From Nemania diffusa (taxonomy: Eukaryota; Ascomycota; Sordariomycetes; Xylariales; Xylariaceae): 64,000 nt of DNA. This document shows positions 26,201 through 38,200 of this stretch, piece after piece. A model generated the notes under the pieces. That model searched no databases, had not been told where the DNA came from, and worked only from the letters and a program-made list of their open reading frames with translations. The translations under genes were made by a program, and so were the position numbers. The DNA lies in contig JBBPUQ010000012.1 in NCBI GenBank assembly GCA_038501195.1, positions 62,001 to 126,000 on the forward strand, written 5' to 3'. How positions within the stretch are numbered: the first letter of the stretch is position 1; each line of letters begins with the position of its first letter.

Positions 26201-29200
26201 TTCTCCCGCTGTATACAGCGCATAGAATCCCGTAATATAATTAGGATCTAGGTTTAATTCTAGACCTCCTGCGTTTAGTCTCTGAGAGGCTTCGAAAGTC
26301 GAAAGACTTCTAACCCCTGCTGATTGTCCTCGTGCTGTTACAATTTTCACGTAAACAGTTAAAAAAATTCAAAGTAAAACGTATGTAACTACTATTATAG
26401 GGGATATTCCAGCATTAAACAGGATTTTTAATACCACGTTGCCGTGATATGGTTCTAAGTGTTTAAAACCTCCTCAAATGATAAGTTTTGTTATAAAGAT
26501 AAATTTATATATCTTAGAAGTCTCACGACCTCACTTCAGACTATTTCTTCAACCTCTTTATATATTTTTATATATTTATATATAAATAACTAAAGTTAAA
26601 TGAGGCTGTGAGGATTTCATCTAAGTCCAGATTATTGTGGATATAATCACGCACTGGATAGTCGTTGAACGTTATTTGAAGTTAATAAAAATACCTCTTC
26701 AAATCTTCGCTGCAGATAGTATTAATTTAGGAGGAATTAATTAATATTTTCCTGCAATTTTCCTCATTTACATTAAACCGTTACTGATATAATGGAGCTC
26801 TGTATTTTTTAATTTATTGTTTATGGATTGTATTTCATTAAGTTTTACTTCATAAACAACGCAACCTTACACCTATTAATCTCCTTCGGCAAAAGAAGAC
26901 GAATACGGAGCTGAAATAGCGCGACTGATCTTACTGTGGGTATCGGTTAACCCGGAAATTTAAGATTTTTATAACGCTCAGAATTACGCAATATATCAAG
27001 TCAAGCTAAATACTGAATATATTTAAGCCCTATCAAAGGATGATGACCTGAAAAAGAAAAAAAATTTAGAACATTCTGTACATCAGCCTTAGAACTAACA
27101 CCGAATTGTGAATATAATTCTTTATCAATAGTAATCTTACGATTAGTATTAAAAACTAATTTAAATGCTTCAAATAATAAAGGATGTAATCTCTGTTTAA
27201 TTTGGAAACAACCATCCTGGTTTTTTTTCATAAAAAATGAACCCTCAGCACAAACAAATCCTACGATTCAATCTTTAAAAAATTGCAAGTTTGCATAATC
27301 TAAAGCACTTGTTGGAAGTTCTTGCGTATCTAATACAAAAGGAGGTAATTCAGAATAATTTTTTATATTATTATTAAAAATATACGTAGCCACGTTATAT
27401 TGACCTCTACGGGTTTTAGTTAAGAAAAAAAGTCCATGGTGTATTAATAAAGGAAATAAAACTTCTTGTAACTCTAATTTAGAAAAAATTAATCTAGCCG
27501 TAGGGCTTTTTCGGTTAGGATAAAGATATATTTTTCCTATTTTTAATACAGATTGAATATAATTTAACGATCCAATATCTTCTAAATGCACAGAAATAGT
27601 TAAGTGAACCGTAACAGTATTATTATAATTTTTCTGAATTCCTATATAACCGTCTCCATCTACAAATCCTATTAAAAAAGCTAAAAAGGATTTAGGAATA
27701 GTCAAATACTCATCCTCTGATAGTCTATTTAACTTAGCAGTACGAGATTTATAATTAATAGTCCCAGCTGCTGAAATACCCGCATAATAAGTTGCTTTAA
27801 AAAAATCCAAAAATAAAAGAACGGGTTGTACCTTGAATAGGTTATATTTTTTTTTGAACTCAACTATGTCTTGCCCAATTCAAGGTATTGCACTAATAAG
27901 ATTTGTAATACAAAAATAACCTATTATAATTAAGTGGTTGTTTTAAATTGAACGTGTTCAATCTGAGTTTAGAGTTTGTATCTTTATTTAAAAGAAGAAT
28001 AGACTTTTATTCTTTTTATACACTGAGCTACAATTAAACCTTCTTTGGTTTTTACTGGTTTACCGTCATTTAATCTTATGGTTATAGTATAATTACTTAC
28101 ATGTAGGAATTTAGCACATGAAATTCCACTTGTAAAGTAATGTACAGAACCGTTTATAAGGTAAACTTTTATAATATAGGTAGATCTTATATATTTTCCT
28201 TCAGATATTATTATAGCTCTACCTTCAGAATCTATGTTTATAAGAGGTTCTGATAGGATTAAAATATTTAATTCTGATTTAGTAGCTTTGTCTAATATTA
28301 AAGGGTTAGGGTTAGTAGATAGTCTATTATTATTCATACTATCACCTAATTTAATTATTAGTTCTTTACCTTTACTAGTCAAGTATTTACCCTCTAAGAT
28401 TAATAGCGCTATTGTCTTAAAATCTAAATAATCCAGATATTTTTTTGTTCTGAATTCTAAAGTATCTAGATAAGGAATCAGTATATTGCAAACAAAATCA
28501 ATTTGAGATATTTCTAATATAGAGATAGGTCTTTGGTCGTTTTGAACTTTTTTATCATAAATACTAATCAATTTAGTTGTACTACCCAGCATATAAGAAT
28601 GCTCATCCAATAAACCTAAGATAAACTCACGTATTTTTTCTAAAACTAGTCTATTTACCGTAGTAGTAACGAGCGAAACACGAACAGTCATATCTTGCTT
28701 ATTTAAGTAAAATGACCCGTCTCCCTCAAGTAAACCTAGAAGATAGTTACCTGTAATTAATATACTATGGTCCCTAGGTAAAACAAAATCGACTCTTTTA
28801 CTATTCATACCTTCTTTTAATTTTAGAATTTTTAAGTTAATTTCTTGTAAATCCAAACCATTGAATTTACGATTTCTAAATATAAAAAATGCTTTTTTAA
28901 AATAAAGATAATCCAAGTACTTGGTAGTATTTAATGTAAATTTATCAAATAAAGGTATTAATATTGTCTCAATATCATTTAATTGAGAAATTGAAAATAC
29001 TAAAACATCTCTCTCAGCATTTAATCTACCGCATCTTAATGTATTTTTTATATACTCTAAAACTTTTTTATCGTCTTTATGTAAATAAATTCTAAATACA
29101 AACTCAAAACCCGACACTTGCTCTTTTTCGTTCTTTCTTGTTCTAATTAAAAAATTAGACTCTGCATCACAAAGGCCTACGAATCATTCTAAAAATTTTG

Positions 29201-32200
29201 TATCTAAAGAAATCTCTGGTAATTCTTTATAGACACCAGATGATAAAACATTAATCTCATTAGTTACACTATTGTCTGCGCAAGCGGCCTTAGATTTGTA
29301 AAAGGTAGCTACAAAGTAATAATATAAATCTAAATAAATTTGAGAGTAATATAATAATATTGGTGATATTAAAAAAGTAATACATTAAACCTTTGTTCCT
29401 AACAACCCAGTATGAAGAATTTATTAACCTTAACCTCCGAAGGAGGATAAGGTTTATGCTTACGAACAATACTGAAATATTTACTGACATTAAAAAAGGA
29501 AGGAGGCGCGACTCTCCTTTCACTAAATTTCTTTAATGGGTTGGACTATATCTTCATTTTATTAATCCACATAAGTGTATTATTATGTAAAAAAAGTTCA
29601 ATGTACCACGTATAGTCTCTGAAGGTTTTAACATACTATGTTAACTACCCTGCTGATTGTCTTATAATCATAAGAGTTTCCAGCAATTAGTGGTATTTTA
29701 CTACAGCTATTACTTCGCTGTTCAACTGTAGCCGAGTTTTTAATTAACTTATTCTGGCCGATATTAGCCCTAAATGTTTAAAATAAGCCAACCCTGTACT
29801 TTATAAGTAAAACATATAAAGCCTTGTGTCTCTTTAATAAAAATTTCCCTTTTTACTTATCAACTCTTTAGCTGTGTATAATGAGAGTTGTCTTTAAAGA
29901 ATAAACTCAATTACATATAAATCCGTTACCTTATATTTTCATTATACCTATTGTTAATAACAAGGGCGACAATTGAAAAAAAAAAATGAAAAATAATTAT
30001 AAAAATAAATAAAAAAAAAAACTCCGACTGAACATTAAGCATCATTTCAGACACCCACCAGTGACCCAGTCTGTAGCGATATTTTACTCTACCGACGGTC
30101 TTTATACTAAACAAATATATTTGACCGTTTTCACTAGTGTCGCTGCAATTTTGTAAAAAAAATAAATAAGATAAGAAATATATAAAATGTAATAGATAAA
30201 TAAACTAGCCCCCGACCCCCTGTGGGGAGGGGGTCAGACCCGCGCGCGCGCGCGCGCGCGCCGGGCTAGTTAATAAAGATAATAATATATAAATAAAACT
30301 ATAAACTAGTAAATTGCGACGGTAATTTGAGATATAATTATCTTACGCTCCGCAGGCATATATAGCTTTATTTAAATAACTTGTATTATAAGAATGACAA
30401 GGTCTATAGTTCGCTCGATGTAAAATAAAAATATCAGTAGGCTCCGCGGTTTCTCCAGTATATGCTGTTCGTAGATCGGAGGCACTCATATCTCTCTTAG
30501 CGACAAAGATTTTCTTACCACTATCATCCCTAACACTAGAAGTTTTTTGTAAAAACCATCTATTTTCATCCTCACTTAATAAGCTAGCTAAATTACCTCT
30601 AGGTCTAATAGTTTTCTCCATAGACCTAACCTCATGTAATTTATGTTGGGTACTCCTACCTATACCATCTAGAATAATAAATTCTCTTCCTTCAAAAGGA
30701 CTAGGAGAATGACTACCATCATCCGCATAAGCAACTTTTATAAATTTAATTCTAATTAAAAATTCGCCAATTTTAGATAGTATTGTCTTTATACCTGATA
30801 AAATATAAGATATAACATTATCAATAAATTCAGGATAATAACTAAGTATTAATAATAATAAAGGGCATACTATAGGAAATACTAAGTGAAAAATAATCTG
30901 TGTAATTAATAATATTAATAATCTATTAAAGGTAATATCGTCCCTTTTGAGTAAAACTATTACATATGTTATAATAACTGAAAGAAAGCTGGCTATTAAA
31001 ATTCCTACTATAAAAAAATCCGGTCCTAGTTTATTAATAATAAAAGAAAATGGCAATTTCAATGCAAGATATGCTCATAATCCTATACTTAAAAAATAGA
31101 GTGTCATTCATTACTTTTCCATTTCTGAAAAAGACGGACTATATCTTCATCCTACAATAAACTTCCTGGGCTAAAATAAAGCACTAAACCCAAAAAAGAT
31201 TTTTAATTAAATAGGAGTACCACGTATAGTCTCTGAGGATCCCACTTATAATATGATTTATTACTTAGGTTTCCTGCGGATTATCCATTTTGTTTTCACA
31301 AATCTTAAATATTTTTACCTGAGTAATTACTTCAGCCACTAAGAGTTTTTAAACTACAACTAGGTACTTTAAGCTTTAGGAGTTTCCCGCATACAGTGGT
31401 ATGAGCTATATGTAATTAATTACATATCCGGCACACTTAATTAACTTTTTTTATTCAATAAAGTAATTTTAAGCTTTAGCCATTACAGGTTTAATAGGAG
31501 CTGGAGTAGGTATTAGTGTAGTTTTCGGAGAGTTAATTTTAGGAGTAGCTAGAAATCCTTCTTTAAGAGGTCAGCTTTTTTCTTACGCAATTTTAGGATT
31601 CGCTTTTAGTGAAGCTACTGGACTTTTTGCTTTAATCGTGACTTTTTTGCTTTTGTATCTAGCATAAATGTAGCTGTATTAATACCAACTATGTCTTATC
31701 TACTATATTTAACTGTAATTATCTATTTTTTTATATTTTATATTACTGCTACTTCGTAGCGTATACAGCGAAGCTAGCAGCGCGTTTAACTTTAATAAAA
31801 ACCTAAAAGATTATTCATTTCAGTATAAAAAACAACAAATCTATATTTATAAACAACAAAACCAATTATAAAAAGTGAGTTATAAGTAAATATTTTCTCG
31901 CCAGTGGAAATTGGTGCGGCAGCGAAGCTGCCGCGGGGTACCACAGGTTCCAGCCGCCTTTAAGGATAAAATTAATTAATATATTAATTAATTTTGCAGG
32001 CGGCCGGAACTAAATTATAAAAACAATATAAAAAGAGTTATAAGTAAATATTGCATCTTTAAATTGTGCAACTATATATAACTAATAAATTTGAAATCAA
32101 GGCTGAACTCTACAACCTTTTCTTCCTTTTCCTTCATCAAGTCTTGCATCTTGTACTCCTTCCAGGAAGAATAGACTCCACTTACTTCCACACCGTAATC

Positions 32201-35200
32201 ATCCGAGTCTTCTATATATTCTCTAACCACCTCCTGCAACTTTTGCAGGAGATCTTTCGAATTAGGCCGTCTTTTAATAATGGCCGACCTCCCATGTGAA
32301 GAGACCCCTTCACGCAAGGAAGAAGGAATTAGACCATGTTTTTTACAATATCGTCTAACCCATTCCTCATTAGGACGCTTAGGGCCAAAACGCCATGAAC
32401 AACCGTCATGGTAGAGATGAGGTTTAGCCGATAAGAAGTTAGAACTTTACATAAAAGAATATTTTGGAATAACTTACCCATTAACTTCGCGGATAGGGTA
32501 TTTGTAGTTTCTGATGATGGATCCAAGGAAGTGGTTTCATTAGGTGAAGTTCTGGAATCACCCCAAATCACGGGCGATTTAGAATGAAGACTTCTTGCGG
32601 ATTCGTAGTAAGCATCCGCTTTATCAGAGCTCAAAAGAGTAAGGTTGTACGGAAGACCATCCAAGACAACACTCCTCTTGAGGGATAAACCCTCTACACC
32701 CGGCCTCGAATAATCAGACTCTTTTCGAGTACAGCTTGGAAAGGTAAAGTCCTGATTCTCCTTCGAAAAGATAGGAGTACAAGAAGAAATATCGTCAACC
32801 AGGTCCAGGTCCAGGTCCAGGTCCAGGTCCAGGTCCAGGTCCAGGTCCAGGTCCCCTTGAAAGGAGTTTTCTCTTCCTCCGGAAAAGGAAATATCTTCAG
32901 ACTTGACCATGATAATGGATAGGTGGAGGAGAAATGAGATATGTGATCAATAGAATAGAGTAAACAAGATGACTAAGATAACTTCTTGTGTATGGTGAGA
33001 AAATCTTGAAGCAAAGTGAGTACGCTTCGCAAGCAAAGATGTATTTTAAATAGAAAATTTTGTCGCAACTAAGCATCCCATCACATAGTACTCTGACCAA
33101 TTATATCAGACTTAACTCATATGCCGATCTATCTTTCACATCTCTGGATCGAGTAATCGCCTCTGCAGATCAAGGAATCACTGTCGATCCTTAAAACACC
33201 TCGCTTAACCCCCCCCCCCCCCCCCCCCCACCTATATCTAGCCTATCGTATTTCACCCCGTCACCCGCCAAAAATAACGTTAGCAAAGCGTCCTTTGATG
33301 ATATACTTATCTCTTACTTAATTTGATCATGCTTACTTCGACTGACAAGTCGTTTGATGGATCCCTCCCTCCCTACCTCCCTGCAACGAAGCTGCGACCC
33401 CTCTTCTTGCGTCCAATCACGTAACAACACGTTATATGAACCTCTATCTTCTGCCCAATCCTATCGCTTATATCCTTATCTAAGGGGCTTTCCACTAATT
33501 TGCCACTATTTTCCCACTACCCTCTCGTGGAGTCATCCCTCTCGTGGAGTCATCCCTCTCCTGAATCACACCTCCCTTTACCTACAATATAATCGAACAA
33601 CCTAGATCAACTGAGTTGAAATAGCTATAAGAAGTAAGGATCGACAATGAGTCATAAGGATGGAGAATGAATCATAAGATCGACAAATGAGTCATAGGGA
33701 TCGACAATCATAGGATATACAAATGAGTCCGAGGATCGACAAATGAGTCATAGGGATCGACAAATGAATCATAAAGCATATTGAGTCATAGTGATCGACA
33801 AATGGAAACCTAAAGAACACACCATATACCGAAATTTTCTCCCTTGGATAAACAGCCATGGGACCTTGACCTGAGTGATCTAAACTACCAAATCCAAAAA
33901 AACTATATAAGAACCCTTAATTTCTTCCCTCTCTCTCTCTTTTTCCATCCTCATAAGAGATTCATATTTACGATTATCTTAAAGACTTATCAACCTCAAA
34001 AGGTCACCAACCTTAATATACTCAACACCTCAATCATCATGGCTGCAACTTCTCAAATCGAAATTGAGACAACTTTACCTTGTCTAAATCATCTTCCTCT
34101 TCCTGGATGGTATCCTAACATTTTCTATCGACCCTTCTTACTCGAGGATCTCCAAGCATACAACTCCTTTTCCAACAAACCTTTGATCCAATGTGGACAA
34201 GGGAATCCTCATTTCGAAATAAGTAATACTCAAGATCGATTCCAACGCATTCTCGAATCATCCATCGCTCCCTTCACTCAAGGAATTCATTTAGCTTTTT
34301 TCCTCAAGAGAAAAGACCAAAATGAGTTCGAACTGATTGCTGAAGGCGGGGTATACATGGCTAAATCTTCCTGGCCTTCTCTTTATTGGACCCATATCGA
34401 CATAGAGATAAATGAATTGGAATTATGGAAAGATATAATTTGTTACCGTATCCTACAATTATGGTGGTCTATTCCTCGAAAAACCGTTCGTCTTAGAGTC
34501 GATGTCGATTCTCTTTTTAAGGATACCCAAGGAAGACAAAGCTCAATAGAGCTATTGTGTTTTCATGGGGTACCCTACAGTACCTCAGAACCTTATCTTG
34601 AAGAATATAAGGAATCGCACTGGAGATACTGGGACAAGATCGTAGTCAAAACTACAATACCTTCTATAAGAGAACAAATCAAATTTGACGACTTCTTCGG
34701 ATCGACTAATTCTTCGACAACTCACCCTCGAGGATGCAGATGCATTATACTCTGTTCAAAAACAAGAAAAAGCTATGCGCAGTTTAGGATGGAACGATAC
34801 TATACCCGACTTAGAAGCTACTCGAAAATACCTAGCTAATATCTGTTCACCTTTACCTTCACCTACAGATTTCAATATAATACTCGGCATCTTCTTGAAA
34901 GAGGATAATAAGGAACAAGAAATGATAGGCTACTTAGGTGTAGAACTAAGGCAATCCCTAAGTTGGCCATACATTCATTATATACTCAAGGAAGAGTATT
35001 GGGATAAGAAGTATGGAACTGAATTCCTGGATACCTTTATTACATATTGGTCAAGTCTACCTAGGCAAGAGGTCGAACTTAAAATAAACCCTTCCTCTAT
35101 AGATTTCCAACCTGTTGATGAGGCAACTGAACGGATATATACTACGGTCCGTCTTAATAATTTAGGAAGTCGAGGTATCCTTCTAAAGAGAGGGTTTGAA

Positions 35201-38200
35201 GAGAAACCTTTGGGTACAATAAAAAAAGATGGACATAGTCTTTGGGTATTTACGATGGATTTCTAGAGGATTTTTTTTTTTTTAGTTTTTATTATCACTA
35301 CATTCGATAATAAAAACGTGGAACGGCGAAGGCGATGTCGGAGGAGGAAGGCTGATCAGATTGAACTTGTTTTTTCTTTGATTCGGTTTCACCCGCACAA
35401 GATTAGTTAGACAAATGGAAACTTGTACTTTGCATCTTAGAAGACAAGGTTGTTACAGAACGATGCAATCTAATTTAAATATACCACTTGCGTTCTATAT
35501 AGCGCAGCTAGTGGCAGAAAATACCCAAAATTTATAATTAGTTATACATTTGAGGCTCTATAGATAAACCTCATAAAGACATTTGTCCATATGGTAAAAC
35601 ATACAAACATACTTATCTATAAAAGATAAGCTAGAATACCTTTGAATTAAAATATTCTATTAGTTAAATAAGGTTATTTTTTAACTAAATGTTTCGACTG
35701 TGCATTAAGCATCATTTCAGACACCCATCAGTGACCCAGTCTGTAGCGATCCTATAATAACCGACGATCTCTAACTTTTAATTATATATTTTATAGAGCT
35801 TAACCTTTAAAACATGATTAAAAGATTTTTGATCGTTTTCACTGACATAGCCAAAGAAATTTAAACATTTCTTCAATAACCCCGTCGGGCTATTCTACTT
35901 TACTTTTTATTTTTTTTTTTATAAATTGCATAAAAAGTTATACTCATAGGACTATAATTTAAATTCAATCATAACATGTTAAATAAACTTAACAATTCAA
36001 CGCCTTCTTAATATCTTTTTTGGTGTAAGTAAAGCCCTATAAATAGTTTTAGGTGAACAACCTAAAGATTTATATGCTTCAGTTATACTAGGGAACTCCC
36101 CATATACTGTATAATCCATATTATAAACTAATATAGGTTTAGATTTTTTTTGCATATTTTGAAGAGCTTCCGTTGAATAAATAGGTTTTATTCTATTTAA
36201 AGCAGATTGTCTTATAGCTTCAAGAGTTAAAGGAGAAAGACTTTTACCTCTATTTAGATTACCTATAGCTAATCTACGCTCTTCACTAAAATTAGTTTTC
36301 ATTTTTATTCTAGTAATTTCACTGTGTTTATAACCAAAACTTGAACCTGCTTCAGTCAAGATATTATAGTTAGGTAATAAAGATTTTAAATAAAAATCCT
36401 CCAAATCTAATAATTTTTTATTATTTTCTTTATTTACTATTTCAGGAAATAACTCTAAAACTAAAAAAAGCAAAACAAGATATACCGTATTTTTTTACTG
36501 CATTTTTAACCACTTTACTTCCATGAAAATTAAATAAATGATTAGAAAACCTAGCATAAAATTTACCTGTGGAAGCTGATCCTATATAATAATCTAAAGT
36601 TACTTTATTTAAAATTAAATAAATACCACTAAGACCCCTGGTTTCATTCAAAACTCTAGATTTTAGGTTTTCATCTAACAGATCTTCATATATAAAAACA
36701 GGATTAAGATTTTTTTCTAGAATAAATTTTTCTAATGTTTTAGATATATTTCTAAAACTAACACTATCATTTTCTATAGACCAATATATTTTTTCATCTT
36801 TATCAGTATTATTTGATTTAATAATTTTTTTACTTTTAGAATAGTTTAAACTATATTCTTTTAAAGCTAGATGTACCTTTTTCTCAAAATCTAGCATAAA
36901 ATTTGATTTAACTACTTTATCACTATATGCATTTTTTATTACAGGTTCTATGCTTAAAAGATATACGTAAATATATAATTCAAATATTAATTTAAATGTG
37001 TCAGGATCTGTTTTATAAGAGTCTTCCATATTTTTTAAAATTAATACTGACTCATCTATATAATCAGTGTAAGTATATATTGAGATAGAATCCGTACCTA
37101 TTTTCCCTGTACTCTGAGGGAAATTATGTAATTTTTTACTGTATTCTAATAATAAATCATATATCATAATAGAATTTAATTTAGTGTTATTTATACAGTT
37201 ATTATTTGCACAGTTTTTTTTTGTAGAGTAATATCTTACACCTTGAGGTGTATTAACTTCGTTAAGTCTAAATAGGTTAGAATTTTTTTCTCCGTAATGC
37301 AATTGAACTTGTTTTTGTTTATTTTTCTTTTGTTGATTTTGTTGTATTGAATAAAAACCATTTAGGGCTATGTAAAAAAAACCCAGGAAAGCTGTAGCCA
37401 TCATAGCAATAAGTATACCAGTACCTATAGCTCAAACTAATGTTCTTGGAGATCTGTAAGATCCGTAGTAAATTGCACGGCCTATGTGCAAATAAACCAA
37501 AAAAAAGAATGCAGAGGCTGTGTTACTGTGTAAGTAACGAATAAGCCATCCATTATTAACATCTCTCATAATCAAAATTAGATTGAGTCTGTTCCTGTCA
37601 TATTTATATTATTTGTACACCACTTCTATGCTTATTATTTCCTTGTTTATCTTTACCAATAAAAACGTATGAAGCTCTATACCCATACCGAGATTAATCA
37701 TAATAATAAACTCATTTAAACTTTAATAAATACGACCGCTAGGCGAATCTATTCATAACTCGCGCACTTAAAATCTGACCCAAGCCCTGGGCTCTATATC
37801 TCCTATATATCCAGAGGAACAGACGAAAAAAGATATTTATCTTTATATTTTTTACCTGTGTCGATGTATCTTCCTATTACTCTACTTCTTCTAATTAAAC
37901 CTATAAATTCATGTCCATCTCCATAAGTAGAAAAAGGTGAACCTTTTAATTCTTTTAACTTATTAGGTTCAGTTGATTCATAAATATAAACAATAAAACC
38001 CTCACATCCCCCTTTAGCTATAGTGAATTTTTTAACCAATTCAGAATGACTACCAGTTGAAATATCAAAAGGAGGTGTTTGAGCTAATAGTTTTGATATT
38101 AACTCACAATTGACTAGTTCTACTTTATTTGAGTTATTAGTAGTATAACGATATTTATTAGTAGATTGCGTATTTCTAAAGCTATTTTCTTACCTTCTGG

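Larger units (their letters stand above)
24708..26465 (-). mobile_element. cob intron 6 (group I, two LAGLIDADG genes)
   Basis: It lies between the 15-nt exon IWGGF and SVNNATLN, and its last base is G at 24,708. An S element (AAGATATAGTCCGATC) is at 24,776-24,791 close to the 3' exon. The remaining core elements were not placed. Two overlapping endonuclease frames fill it. Confidence 0.75.
25648..26465 (-). pseudogene. single-motif LAGLIDADG protein with GC insertions (cob intron 6, first gene)
   Basis: The frame is fused to the 15-nt exon and starts with a hydrophobic leader and the marker [15 protein letters not shown]. The first motif is degenerate ([16 protein letters not shown]; no acidic residue at the catalytic place). 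A homopolymer block at about 26,155-26,180 breaks the frame. The rest ([53 protein letters not shown]) is recognisable. Two GC-rich elements (25,993-26,062 and about 25,757-25,850) are inserted, each in frame. There is no second motif, so nuclease activity is unlikely. Confidence 0.78.
29733..35567 (-). mobile_element. cob intron 3 (5.8 kb, composite, two group I cores and foreign DNA)
   Basis: It lies between MSLWG and ATV. Two separate group I cores are present on the minus strand: one at 30,035-30,135 (R element TCGCTACAGACTGG, S TGTTCAGTCGG) and one at 31,138-31,400 (R TCAGAGACTATACG, S AAGATATAGTCC). Between and around them are an unknown membrane ORF, an atp9 fragment and nuclear-like genes. 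A twintron or an inserted secondary intron is the simplest reading. Confidence 0.75.

Noticed and set aside
29290..29523. Minus-strand ORF of 77 codons after the core of cob intron 4
   Set aside because: It is hydrophobic and low in complexity, in a different frame from the LAGLIDADG gene, and has no conserved feature; too weak to call.
32466..32482. Spliceosomal intron starting at GTAAGT in the nuclear-like minus-strand gene
   Set aside because: No downstream AG restores the second frame with the right phase; the frame change is better explained by an indel.
33354..33605. Plus-strand ORF of 83 codons upstream of the GNAT gene
   Set aside because: It overlaps repeat-rich flank sequence, has low-complexity composition and no recognisable domain; chance frame.
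33560..33835. CRISPR-like array
   Set aside because: The repeat units are imperfect, have no regular unique spacers and no cas genes are present; this is degenerate nuclear-like satellite sequence.
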